In this document: piece after piece, positions 42,401-50,696 of the stretch
Position numbering within the stretch: the stretch's first letter is position 1
How the letters are laid out: each line of letters begins with the position of its first letter
Source: VRUE01 sp035548675
Lineage (GTDB): Bacteria > Actinomycetota > Thermoleophilia > Solirubrobacterales > 70-9
Direction: 5' to 3'
NCBI GenBank assembly: GCA_035548675.1
Contig: DASZSJ010000142.1
Location: forward strand, 1-64,000
DNA: 64,000 nt
Translations under genes and position numbers: made by a program
The notes under the pieces: model-generated
Databases searched by the model: none
Told to the model about the DNA's origin: nothing
Seen by the model: the letters and a program-made list of their open reading frames with translations, nothing else

Positions 42401-43804
42401 ATGCGCCCGCTTCGTCCAGCCGTCGCGGCTTTGCTGCTGCTCGCGCTCGGCGCCTCCTCGGCATTTGCCGGGACCCCCGCGAAGACGCGGACCGTCCACT
42501 TCGACGGTCGCGCGGTCGAGGTGCCGCGCGGCTGGCCGGTGCTGCGCCTCGCCGAGCGCCCCCATGCCTGTGTGAGGCTCGACCGGCGCGCGGTCTACCT
42601 GGGCACGCCCGGCGCCAACCAGCGTTGCCCGGCCGAGGCGATGGGACGCCGGCGGGCGATCCTGATTGAGCCCCGGGCCGCCCTGCGCGCGCGAGCCGGC
42701 GCCAGCGCGGTCGCCCCACCCGCGCCCGGCCCTGTCTCTTCTCCCGAAGCCTTCGCCGGGCTCGGCTTCGACGCCTGCGCGGCGCCGTCCTCGCGGGCGA
42801 TGGCGGCCTGGGAGTCCTCGCCCTACCGCGGCATCGGCGTCTACATCGGCGGCTCCAACCGCGCCTGCTCGCAGCCCAACCTGACCGCGAAGTGGGTCGA
42901 AGAACAGATCGCCGCCGGCTGGCACCTGATCCCCACCTACGTCGGCCTGCAAGCGCCGACCAGCGCCTGCTCCAGCTGCGCCAAGCTGAGTTCCGCCAGG
43001 GCCGCCCAGCAGGGAGTCGAAGCGGCCAGCGACGCGGTCGAAGACGCGGTCGAGATCGGCATGGGCCCCGGCAGCCCGATCTACTTCGACATGGAGGCCT
43101 ACACCCGCACCTCCAGCGCGACCGCCGCCACCCTCACCTTCCTCTCCGCCTGGACCAGCCAGCTGCACACGCTCGGCTACGTCTCCGGCGTCTACAGCTC
43201 GAGCTCCTCGGGCATCGCCGACCTCGCCCGCGCGATCGGCAGCAGCTACACGCTGCCCGACCACATCTGGACCGCCAACTGGAACGGCCGGCAGGACACG
43301 CTCGACCCCTACCTGCCGGCGAGCGCCTGGCCCGATCACCAGCGCATCCACCAGTACCGCGGCGGCCACAACGAGACCTACGGCCTCGTCACGATCAACA
43401 TCGACAACAACTACATCGACGGCGCGACCGTTGGCGCCACGCTGGCGGCGCCGGAACTGCCGCCGCTGACGGTCAAGCACGTCAAGCCCGAAGGGCGCGC
43501 CCTGCGCGTCTGGGTGCGCTGCGGTTGGCTCGAAGGCGAAACTTGCCCTGGCCAGATCCTCCTCCGCACCCAGGCGCGCCTGCCCCTGCGCGCCCGCCGC
43601 GGCGTGCCGACCCGGGTGGCGCGAGTCAACGTCAGCCGCCGCGCGTTCCGGCTCGGCGGCGGCAGGTCACACACGTTCCGCGTCGTCCTCAACCGCCGCG
43701 GCGCGCCGCTGCTGCGCCGCCGCGGCCAGCTCAGGGCGCAGCTGCTGGTCGCCATCCCGGACGCCCGTGCGACCCGCGCGGTGCGGTTCAGGCTGGCTCG
43801 CTAG
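42401..43804 (+). CDS. Secreted DUF1906 glycoside-hydrolase-like protein
   Basis: A 467-residue exported protein. Signal peptide at residues 1-23 (AVAALLLLALGASSAFA). A small N-terminal domain (25-90) is followed by a DUF1906/Rv2525c-like TIM-barrel at about 120-345: GLGFDACAAPSSRAMAAW, GVYIGGSNRAC, LIPTYVGLQ, PIYFDMEAY (acidic active-site position) and IDNNYIDG. The last 120 residues are an Arg-rich beta domain. Related proteins act on or bind cell-wall glycans; TAT export of Rv2525c is not matched by a twin-Arg motif here. Confidence 0.87.
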   Translation: MRPLRPAVAALLLLALGASSAFAGTPAKTRTVHFDGRAVEVPRGWPVLRLAERPHACVRLDRRAVYLGTPGANQRCPAEAMGRRRAILIEPRAALRARAGASAVAPPAPGPVSSPEAFAGLGFDACAAPSSRAMAAWESSPYRGIGVYIGGSNRACSQPNLTAKWVEEQIAAGWHLIPTYVGLQAPTSACSSCAKLSSARAAQQGVEAASDAVEDAVEIGMGPGSPIYFDMEAYTRTSSATAATLTFLSAWTSQLHTLGYVSGVYSSSSSGIADLARAIGSSYTLPDHIWTANWNGRQDTLDPYLPASAWPDHQRIHQYRGGHNETYGLVTINIDNNYIDGATVGATLAAPELPPLTVKHVKPEGRALRVWVRCGWLEGETCPGQILLRTQARLPLRARRGVPTRVARVNVSRRAFRLGGGRSHTFRVVLNRRGAPLLRRRGQLRAQLLVAIPDARATRAVRFRLAR

Positions 43805-44453
43805 CGGCGCTCAGCCACTCGTCGCTGGAGGCGCCCGCGACCGACTCGATCAGCTCGACCGCGTGGTCGGGTGCCTTGTGCGGCGAGCCGGAGTCAAAGG
43901 GGGGCTGAGGGTCGTACTCGATGCCCAGCTGAATGGTTTGGGCGACCTCGGGCCCGACCTCCTGGGCGACCAGATGGAAGGCCATGTCGATGCCCGCCGA
44001 GACCCCGGCCGCCGTGATCGTCTTGCCGTCCTCGACGTAGCGCCCGCCGACCGGCTCGGCGCCGTACTCGCGCAGCTGCTCGAGGAAGGGCCAGTACGTG
44101 GTCGCCCGCTTTCCCTCGAGCAGGCCGGCGGCGCCGAGCACGAGGGCGCCGGTGCAGACCGAGGTCGTCCATCTCGACTTCGCGTCGATCGCGCGCAGCC
44201 AGGAGAGCACCGTCTCGTCGGCGAGCAGCGGCCGGTTTCCCTTGCCCCCTGGCACGAGTACGACGTCGGCGGCGTCGACTTCCCGGAGCGAGTAGTCGGC
44301 GCTGAGGCCGAGCGCGCCGCTGTCGGTGCGCACCGGTCCCTGCTCCGGGCCGACGAACTTCACCTCCCAGCCGGGCACGGAGCGCAGGACCTCGTAAGGC
44401 CCGATCGCGTCGAGGGCGGTCAGTTTCTCGAAGATGAGGATGGCGATTTGCAT
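43788..44453 (-). CDS. DJ-1/PfpI-family protein
   Basis: A 221-residue class I glutamine-amidotransferase-like protein. MQIAILIFEKLTALDAIGPYEVL is typical of the isonitrile hydratase/ThiJ group, followed by VVLVPGGKG and the nucleophile elbow SVCTGALVLGAAGLLEGKRATTYW with Cys near 100. Possible activities are isonitrile hydratase or a glyoxalase-like reaction. The 3' end overlaps the convergent DUF1906 gene by 17 bp. ATG 44453 is chosen; an ATG at 44474 is also in frame. It is divergent from a GlxA regulator of the same fold. Confidence 0.87.
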   Translation of the reverse strand: MQIAILIFEKLTALDAIGPYEVLRSVPGWEVKFVGPEQGPVRTDSGALGLSADYSLREVDAADVVLVPGGKGNRPLLADETVLSWLRAIDAKSRWTTSVCTGALVLGAAGLLEGKRATTYWPFLEQLREYGAEPVGGRYVEDGKTITAAGVSAGIDMAFHLVAQEVGPEVAQTIQLGIEYDPQPPFDSGSPHKAPDHAVELIESVAGASSDEWLSAASEPA

Positions 44454-44524
44454 GGTTCCCAGGATCGCCCGCATCGTCCTTGTCGTCGAGTGGCAGGATT
44501 GCCAATATCCGCTAGATTTCTGCC

Positions 44525-45481
44525 ATGCACCGAGTGGTCGCGCTCTGCCTGGAGGGAGTCGTCGCATTCGACCTGGCCGCTCCGGCCCAGGCATTCGCCT
44601 CCGCAACGCGCAAGCCGGGAGAGGGCTGCTACGAGTTCTCGACCTGCTCGCTGGATGGCCGCCCGCTGCACTCGACGACCGGGTTCGGCGTGGTGCCCGA
44701 GGGCGACCTGGCCCTGCTGCGGAAGGCCGATACGGTCATCGTGCCCGCCTACTTCGACGTCTTCTCACCGCCGCCGGAGCAGGCGCTTGCGGCGCTGCGC
44801 GCCGCGGCAGAGCGCGGTGCTCGCGTCATCTCCGTCTGCGGCGGCTCCTTCGCGCTCGCCCACGCCGGCCTGCTCGACGGCCGCCGGGCGACCACCCATT
44901 GGGCCTTTGCCGACGAGCTGGCGGCGCGCTTCCCGGCGGTCGAGGTCGACGCCGCCGCGCTCTACGTCGACGAGGGTGCGGTGAAGACCTCGGCTGGGCT
45001 CAGCGCCGGTATCGACCTCTGCCTGCACGTAATCCGCGAGGACTGCGGCGCCGCGGTGGGGGAGCAGGTGGCCCGGCACATGGTCGCGGCGCCGCACCGC
45101 GAGGGCGGCCAGGCCCAGTTCATCGCCCGTCCCGACCCCTCCGTTGCCTTCTTCGGCTCGCTGGAGGAGACCCGGCGCTGGGCGGCAGAGCGCCTCGCCG
45201 AGCCGCTCGACGTGGCGGCGATGGCCCGCCACGCCGGCGTCAGCCCGAGAACCTTCGCCCGCCGCTTCCGCGAGGAGACCGGCACGACGCCGTTGCAGTG
45301 GCTCCTGAACCGCCGCGTCCAGGAGGCCCGCCGCCTGCTCGAGGAGACCGACCTGCCGGTCGATGCCGTCGCCTGGCAGGCGGGCTTTGGCACGGCCGCC
45401 TCGCTGCGCGACCACTTCCGCCGCGTCACCGCGACCACCCCGAGCGCCTACCGCCGCTCGTTTCGCCCGCTGGCCGCCTGA
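44525..45481 (+). CDS. GlxA-family AraC-type transcription regulator
   Basis: A 318-residue regulator with an N-terminal DJ-1/PfpI domain (residues 1-190; VVALCLEGVVAFDLAAPAQAF and SVCGGSFALAHAGLLDGRRA) and a C-terminal AraC HTH (about 215-310; VAAMARHAGVSPRTFARRFRE, PLQWLLNRRVQEARRLLEE). It probably senses a small molecule and controls the divergent DJ-1-type enzyme gene 71 bp away. TAGATT (44513-44518) is 6 nt before the ATG. Confidence 0.92.
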   Translation: MHRVVALCLEGVVAFDLAAPAQAFASATRKPGEGCYEFSTCSLDGRPLHSTTGFGVVPEGDLALLRKADTVIVPAYFDVFSPPPEQALAALRAAAERGARVISVCGGSFALAHAGLLDGRRATTHWAFADELAARFPAVEVDAAALYVDEGAVKTSAGLSAGIDLCLHVIREDCGAAVGEQVARHMVAAPHREGGQAQFIARPDPSVAFFGSLEETRRWAAERLAEPLDVAAMARHAGVSPRTFARRFREETGTTPLQWLLNRRVQEARRLLEETDLPVDAVAWQAGFGTAASLRDHFRRVTATTPSAYRRSFRPLAA

Positions 45482-45485
45482 GCGT

Positions 45486-45866
45486 TCAGTCCCAGGTCGC
45501 CAGCGGCAGGTTGGCGAGGATCGTCCGGTCCGCCGTGACGAGCGGCGCGTCGGCGACGATGGCGTGGGCCGAGATCAGACGATCGAACGGGTCGCGGGTC
45601 CAGGAGAGGGTCATAGCGGCATCGACGAGCCCGCTCAGCGAGACGTTCTCGACCTCGAGCCCGATGCTCTGGCGGAGCGCGGCGAGCATGGTTGGAGCGG
45701 AGTCGCGCGCCCGCCCGATTTCATGCATGTAGGCGAGCTCGAGGGCGGCCAGCGGCGAGATCCTCGCCTGGCCACCTGCCGCCAGCAGCGCCCTGACGCG
45801 ATCGGGAAGCCGCTCGGTCAGGCCGGCGTAGAGCCAGAGAGCTACATGGGTGTCAATTAGGGTCAG
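45486..45866 (-). CDS. vapC: PIN-domain toxin, VapC-like, CTG start proposed
   Basis: A 126-residue PIN ribonuclease. The acidic residues are in TLIDTHVALW, LAALELAYMHE (Glu), TRDPFDRLISAHA (Asp) and VTADRTI (Asp), the PIN_Sll0205-like pattern. Upstream in this frame a TGA is met before any ATG, GTG or TTG, while CTG at 45864-45866 gives exactly the family N-terminus. The frame overlaps the antitoxin gene by 14 bp, fitting translational coupling. The first ATG inside the frame (45728) would remove the first catalytic Asp. Confidence 0.85.
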   Translation of the reverse strand: MTLIDTHVALWLYAGLTERLPDRVRALLAAGGQARISPLAALELAYMHEIGRARDSAPTMLAALRQSIGLEVENVSLSGLVDAAMTLSWTRDPFDRLISAHAIVADAPLVTADRTILANLPLATWD

Positions 45867-46086
45867 GGTTCCACTCCGAGGACCAGTCCATGTGGATCAG
45901 GTCGTCAGGGTCTCCGACGATCGCCCCCTCGCGACGCGGCAGGCGATCCCAAAGCGACTGCTCCTCCTTCGGCGCGATCACCAGGGTCTTGCCCTTGCGC
46001 TCTATCTCCAGGGGGCGGCCGGTCTCGAGGACCTCGTCGAGCATGCGGTAGATATTGGCGCGCAGTTGCGAAGCCGTGGTCGCCAT
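45853..46086 (-). CDS. vapB: Phd/YefM-family antitoxin
   Basis: A 77-residue antitoxin: MATTASQLRANIYRMLDEVL is the Phd/YefM DNA-binding N-terminus, followed by PLEIERKGKTLVIAP and an acidic, Trp-containing tail (LWDRLP, HMDWSSEWNPDPN) that would bind the toxin. ATG 46086 has a strong AGGAGGT Shine-Dalgarno 6 nt upstream. Partner of the overlapping PIN gene. Confidence 0.88.
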   Translation of the reverse strand: MATTASQLRANIYRMLDEVLETGRPLEIERKGKTLVIAPKEEQSLWDRLPRREGAIVGDPDDLIHMDWSSEWNPDPN

Positions 46087-46101
46087 CGCCTGACCTCCTG
46101 T

Positions 46102-46132
46102 CGTACGTGCATTTATGCGACTAAGCGTACGT
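46102..46132. promoter_or_regulatory. Probable autoregulatory operator of vapBC
   Basis: CGTACGT occurs at 46102-46108 and 46126-46132, 24 bp apart, just upstream of the antitoxin Shine-Dalgarno. Paired sites on nearly the same DNA face are usual for Phd-type autorepression. Confidence 0.5.
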
Positions 46133-46279
46133 ATGATAGAGACAGGGTCGGCGGCCTCGGGCGTATGGGCTTGCAACGTCATGGAGGCGGACGCTACAGA
46201 TCGAGCTCGCGCGTGTGGTGCGCTCATCGTCAACAAACTGCAACGCGTTCCGCGCCCAAATCAGGCAGGCTCTGCGGCG

Positions 46280-46747
46280 ATGAGTCGCCGCGACCAAATT
46301 ACCCTCAGCGAGGCCGAGCTGCTCGCGCTGATCGAAGGCGAGCGGGTGGCCGTCGTCTCCAGCCTCGGGCCGCGCGGCTGGCCGCACTCGATGCCGATGT
46401 GGTTCGTTCCCCGCGCCGGCGAGGTCTGGGTCTGGACCTATGCCAAATCGCAGAAGGTGCGCAACCTGGAGCGCGACCCGCGGGCCACCGTCCTGATCGA
46501 GACCGGGCACGAGTACGGCGAGCTGCGCGGGGCGATGATCGAGGCCGAGGCCGAGATCCAGCGCGATTTCGAGACCGTGCTCGGCTTCGCCGAAGAGCTG
46601 ACCGTGCGCTACGCGGAGGGGATCTCAGCGGTCGAGGGCGACGCCAGGGCGGCGCTCGAGGCGCAGGCGCCGAAGCGGGTAGCGATCCACTTCAAGCCCC
46701 TTCGCGTCGCCAGTTGGGACCACCGCAAGCTGGGCGGGACCTACTGA
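46280..46747 (+). CDS. Pyridoxamine 5'-phosphate oxidase-fold (split-barrel) protein
   Basis: A 155-residue FMN/F420-binding split-barrel protein: RVAVVSSLGPRGWPHSMPMWF, VWVWTYAKSQKVRNLERDPRATVLIE and HFKPLRVASWDHRKLGG. The segment spacing fits the PPOX/F420-dependent families of actinobacteria. Cofactor and substrate remain open. The next frame begins one base after its stop. Confidence 0.85.
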   Translation: MSRRDQITLSEAELLALIEGERVAVVSSLGPRGWPHSMPMWFVPRAGEVWVWTYAKSQKVRNLERDPRATVLIETGHEYGELRGAMIEAEAEIQRDFETVLGFAEELTVRYAEGISAVEGDARAALEAQAPKRVAIHFKPLRVASWDHRKLGGTY

Positions 46748-46831
46748 GTGGTTAACGAGTTGGCGCTACCGCCGCCGGCCCGGCGTGTTAGGAAGGGACT
46801 CGCACTCCACCGTCGTACCTACCTACCTGAC

Positions 46832-47947
46832 TTGAGACACGCCAAGACCATCGCCCTGCTGCTCGCGCTCGCCACGGCCCTGCTCGCTCCCGCCGCGGCG
46901 CAGGCGCTTCCCCGCGGCTTCTTCGGCATCGCCCCGCAGACGCCGCTCGGCGACACCGACGTCGCCTACATGAAGGCGGGCGGGATCGGCAGCGTGCGCT
47001 GGCCGGTCAACTGGGCCTCGATCCAGCCGACGAAGAACGGCGAATTCGACTGGAGCAGCTTCGACCCCGCCGTCGCCGCCGCCTCCCGGCGCGGGCTCAC
47101 GATCCTCCCCTTCGTCTACGGGACGCCGTCCTGGATCGCGCGCAAGCCGACGACGCTGCCGGTGCTGAACGGCAAGGCGCGCAAGGCGTGGCAGGCCTTC
47201 GTCACGGCCCTGGTCGAGCGCTACGGCCCGCGCGGCAAGTTCTGGCGGGAACACGCCCCCAGCAGGGCGGCGATCAACTACGTGCCGGCGGTGCCGAGGC
47301 CGCAGCCGATCCGCCTCTGGCAGGTCTGGAACGAGGCCAACTTCTTCTACTTCGCCTTCCCGGTCTCGCCGAGCCGCTACGCGCAGCTACTGCGGCTCAC
47401 CTACACGGCGATCAAGGCGGCCGACCCGGGCGCCAAGGTGTTGCTCTCCGGCCTCTTCGGCGACCCCGACGAGGGCGGCAAGCGCGGCATGGACGCGGCC
47501 GAGTTCCTCTCCCGCCTCTACGCGGTGCGGGGGATCAAGCGCTACTTCGACGCGGTCGCCCTGCACCCCTACGCCTTCCACGTCGACGACCTCGAAGAGC
47601 TGACCGAAGAAATGCGCGAAGTGGTCGTCGACAACCACGACGCCGCAACCGGCCTCTACATCACCGAGATGGGCTGGGGCTCCCAGAACGACCCCCAGGT
47701 CGTCGCCTTCGAGCAGGGGATCCAGGGCCAGGCGCGTGAATTGCGCAAGTCCTACCGCTTCCTGATCGCCATGCGGCACAAGCTCAACCTCAAGGGCACC
47801 TACTGGTACTCGTGGAAGGACAACCCCGAATACACCGCTTGTTCCTTCTGCGACTCGGTCGGCCTCTTCAGGGCCGGGCCGAAGTTCCGCGCCAAGCCGT
47901 CCTGGCGCGCCTTCATCGCCGTGACCGGCGGGCGGGCGCGGCCGTAG
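46832..47947 (+). CDS. Secreted clan GH-A glycoside hydrolase
   Basis: A protein of about 371 residues with a signal peptide (MRHAKTIALLLALATALLAP, cleavage after AQA) and a TIM barrel: GFFGIAPQTPLGDTD, SVRWPVNWASIQP, the acid/base Glu in LWQVWNEANFF and the nucleophile Glu in LYITEMGWGSQ. It resembles GH39/GH5-like hydrolases of surface or plant glycans. The TTG at 46832 is chosen because the signal peptide begins there; the frame is open back to a GTG at 46748. Confidence 0.82.
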   Translation: MRHAKTIALLLALATALLAPAAAQALPRGFFGIAPQTPLGDTDVAYMKAGGIGSVRWPVNWASIQPTKNGEFDWSSFDPAVAAASRRGLTILPFVYGTPSWIARKPTTLPVLNGKARKAWQAFVTALVERYGPRGKFWREHAPSRAAINYVPAVPRPQPIRLWQVWNEANFFYFAFPVSPSRYAQLLRLTYTAIKAADPGAKVLLSGLFGDPDEGGKRGMDAAEFLSRLYAVRGIKRYFDAVALHPYAFHVDDLEELTEEMREVVVDNHDAATGLYITEMGWGSQNDPQVVAFEQGIQGQARELRKSYRFLIAMRHKLNLKGTYWYSWKDNPEYTACSFCDSVGLFRAGPKFRAKPSWRAFIAVTGGRARP

Positions 47948-47999
47948 GTCCCCGGCCGGCGGGCGGAGAGGCGCGGCGGGCGAATAGCATCGCGGCCGA

Positions 48000-48749
48000 A
48001 TGTCCGGCGCCCCGACTCGCGAGCCCGCGTGGCTGGTCCTGCCCACCTACAACGAGGCCGAGAACATCGAGCGGTTCGTCGCGGCCGTGCGCGAGGCTCT
48101 GCCTGAGTCGGCCCGGATCCTGATCGTCGACGACAACTCGCCGGACGGCACCGGGCGCATCGCCGACCGCCTGGCCGGGGAGGTCGCGAACCTGAGCGTC
48201 CTGCACCGCCCCGGCAAGGAAGGCCTCGGCCCCGCCTACATCGCCGGCTTTCACCGCGCCCTCGACGAAGGTGCCCAGCTCGTGCTGGAGATGGACTCCG
48301 ACTTCTCGCACGATCCCTCCTACCTGCCGGCGATGCTGGCGGCGACCGAGCACGCCGACCTGGCGATCGGCTCGCGCTACGTCGCCGGCGGCGGCGTCGC
48401 CGACTGGGGGCTGGCGCGGCGGGTGATCAGCCGTGGCGGCAGCGCCTACGCGCGCCTCGTCCTCGGTCTCTCGGTCAAGGACCTGACCGCCGGCTTCAAG
48501 TGCTTTCGCCGCGAGGTCCTGGAGGCGATCGACATCGACTCGATCGAGTCGCGCGGTTACGCCTTCCAGGTCGAGATCACCTACCGCACAATCCAAGCGG
48601 GCTTCGAGGTCGTCGAGGTCCCGATCCTCTTCCGCGACCGCGAGCACGGCAGCTCGAAGATCGACGGCTCGGTGATCACCGAGGCGCTGTGGCGGGTGCC
48701 GCGGCTGCGCTTTCGCGATCGTCGGACGGCGGCTGGACCTCCTCACTAG
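48000..48749 (+). CDS. Polyprenol-phosphate mannose synthase-like GT2
   Basis: A 249-residue GT2 enzyme with LVLPTYNEAENIERFVAAV, VDDNSPDGTG, the DxD-like EMDSDFSHDPSYLP and FRDREHGSSKI. This is the DPM1/Ppm1 group that makes mannosyl (or other hexosyl) phosphopolyprenol, the donor for GT-C enzymes such as those nearby. No membrane domain is fused. TAGCAT at 47985-47990 is 9 nt before the ATG. The 3' end overlaps the convergent gene by 74 bp. Confidence 0.9.
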   Translation: MSGAPTREPAWLVLPTYNEAENIERFVAAVREALPESARILIVDDNSPDGTGRIADRLAGEVANLSVLHRPGKEGLGPAYIAGFHRALDEGAQLVLEMDSDFSHDPSYLPAMLAATEHADLAIGSRYVAGGGVADWGLARRVISRGGSAYARLVLGLSVKDLTAGFKCFRREVLEAIDIDSIESRGYAFQVEITYRTIQAGFEVVEVPILFRDREHGSSKIDGSVITEALWRVPRLRFRDRRTAAGPPH

Positions 48750-49965
48750 CCGGCCGGCGCCGCAGCAGCCAGTACATCGCCAGCGAAGCGTCGGCGGCGG
48801 CGACCAGTAGCGCCAGGTTGCGGATCGCCATGTTGAAGGAGGAGTAGATCGGTGGCGGTCCCCAGGCGCCCTGGGGACCGTAGGCCGCCGTGGTGAGTAT
48901 CGCGGCGCCGATCACGAACCAAGCCGGGCGCGAGACCCTGCTGCGGGCCTCCGCAAGCGTCACCGCCGAGAGTCCGAAGAGCCAGATCATGTACTGCGGA
49001 CTGAGAACGCGGCTGGTGATCACCAGCAGCAAGACAACGGTGAAGACGAAGTCGCGGCTGACGACGGCGTCGGCGAGGTCTTCGCGGCCGTCCCTGATCG
49101 CTTGCGCTCGCGCTGCCCACCAAGCCGCCGCGGCGACGAGGACGGCGAGCGCCGCCCACTTGAGCAGGTCGGCGACGGTGTCGGCGGGGCCGCTGGCGAT
49201 CTCGGTGGCTCCGAAGCGAGCGACCGCGTTGGGGGCTTCTCCGGTGAAGACATCCCGCAGGTGCCAGGGGAACGAGGTGACGGCTTCGATCTGCAGCCCC
49301 CTGTTGTCCTGTTGGTGGAGGAATTCGAGCTGGTCTCCCTTAAAGGCGATCGCCGAGAGCGCGAAGACGAGCCCGACGGTCATGGCGGCGACGATGCAGG
49401 AGCGCAGCAGGCGGCGCCAGTCCCACTCGCCGAAGAGAACGACTATCGGCCAGACTTTGAGCATCGCGCCGAGGCCTGCCAGCGCCCCGACCCAATTGGG
49501 GCGGCGGTGGATCACGACCAGCGCCGCGATCGCGAGCGTCGTTGCCGCCAGGTCGAACCTGAGCACCGGCACCGCGTGCAGCATCGGCATCGCCAGCAGC
49601 CAGACCCAGACTCCCGCGTCTCTTCTCTCGCGGCGCGCCAGCCAGGCGATCAGCGCGAAGCCCACCAGGTCGAAGAGCAGCATCGTCGCCACGAACGAGT
49701 TGCCGAAGCTCATCACCCCCAGCCCGAGGCGCGGCACCAGGAGCAGGAAAGCCGCGCCCGGTGGGTACTGCCAGAGTTCTCCCCATGGCAGTTGTCCTTC
49801 GCCGGCGAGCTCGTTGTCAGACCAGCTTTCGTAGAGCAAGACGTCTTCGAACGAGTGACCGCCGCCGTGATTGAAGACCCCGACCTGGGCGGCGATCAGG
49901 GTACGGGTGAGCACCCAGCCGATCGCCCAGACCCAGAGTTTGTGCCGGCTGTAGAAAGAGCTCAT
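48676..49965 (-). CDS. GT87-like (DUF2029) membrane mannosyltransferase
   Basis: A 429-residue protein with about eleven transmembrane segments. The first external loop holds HSFEDVLLYESWSDNELAGE and QYPPGAAFLLLVPRLG, the layout of GT87/PimE-type polyprenyl-phosphate-mannose-dependent transferases; LSPQYMIWLFGL is another family-typical segment. The basic and Ala/Pro-rich tail is cytoplasmic. Start ATG 49965 overlaps the stop of the upstream GT2 gene (ATGA). Last gene of the operon starting at 51766. Confidence 0.82.
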   Translation of the reverse strand: MSSFYSRHKLWVWAIGWVLTRTLIAAQVGVFNHGGGHSFEDVLLYESWSDNELAGEGQLPWGELWQYPPGAAFLLLVPRLGLGVMSFGNSFVATMLLFDLVGFALIAWLARRERRDAGVWVWLLAMPMLHAVPVLRFDLAATTLAIAALVVIHRRPNWVGALAGLGAMLKVWPIVVLFGEWDWRRLLRSCIVAAMTVGLVFALSAIAFKGDQLEFLHQQDNRGLQIEAVTSFPWHLRDVFTGEAPNAVARFGATEIASGPADTVADLLKWAALAVLVAAAAWWAARAQAIRDGREDLADAVVSRDFVFTVVLLLVITSRVLSPQYMIWLFGLSAVTLAEARSRVSRPAWFVIGAAILTTAAYGPQGAWGPPPIYSSFNMAIRNLALLVAAADASLAMYWLLRRRPASEEVQPPSDDRESAAAAPATAPR

Positions 49966-50696
49966 CCCCGGCGCCGGTAATCGCCGCGGCTGAGGTGGTG
50001 CTCGAGGAAGACGTAGAGCACGATGAAGAGGTAGCGGCTGCCCATCTCGTTGAGGGCCAGCTTGGAGACGCCGGCCTTGCGATTGGTCCAGGAGATCGGC
50101 ACGATCGCGTAGCTGTAGCCGCGGACCACCGCCTTCAGCGGCAGCTCGACCGTGAGGTTGAAGTGGTTGGAGAGGAAGGGCCGCAGGCTTTCGATCACCT
50201 CGCGGCGGTAGGCCTTGAAGGCGTTGGTCGTGTCGTTGTAGCCGTGGCGGAAGAGCAGCCGGATGCCCCAGTTGACGATCCGGTTCATGATCAACTTCGA
50301 GCGCGGGTAGTCGATCACCTTGGCGCCGCGCACGAAGCGGGAACCGAAGGCGCACTCGTTGCCTTCTTCGAGCAGGCGCTGGTAGGTGACCAGGTCCCTG
50401 GGGCTGTCGGAGCCGTCGGCCATGACGATCGCGACGGTGTCCCCCTCGAAGGTATCGAGGCCGGCCCGCACGGCGAAGCCGAAGCCGTTGCGGAAGGGGG
50501 AGGGCAGGCAGCGCACCTGCGGGTGGCGCTCGGAAAGCTCGCCGACCACCGCCGCGGTGCCGTCAGTGCTCGAGTCGTCGACGACGATCACCTCGTGCTC
50601 GATCCGCTCGGCGTCGAGTACGGCGACGATCCCCTCGACGGTCTCGGCGACCGTCTCCTCCTCGTTGTAGGCGGGGATTACGACGGAGAGCTTCAT
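49962..50696 (-). CDS. GT2 polyprenyl-phosphate glycosyltransferase
   Basis: A 244-residue DPM1-like GT2: LSVVIPAYNEEETVAETV, VDDSSTDGTA, AIVMADGSDSPRD, GSRFVRGA, and a C-terminal segment (SRYLFIVLYVFLEHH) that may lie on the membrane. It should charge polyprenyl phosphate with a sugar for the GT87-like enzyme encoded next. Both ends overlap neighbours by 4 bp. Confidence 0.9.
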   Translation of the reverse strand: MKLSVVIPAYNEEETVAETVEGIVAVLDAERIEHEVIVVDDSSTDGTAAVVGELSERHPQVRCLPSPFRNGFGFAVRAGLDTFEGDTVAIVMADGSDSPRDLVTYQRLLEEGNECAFGSRFVRGAKVIDYPRSKLIMNRIVNWGIRLLFRHGYNDTTNAFKAYRREVIESLRPFLSNHFNLTVELPLKAVVRGYSYAIVPISWTNRKAGVSKLALNEMGSRYLFIVLYVFLEHHLSRGDYRRRG

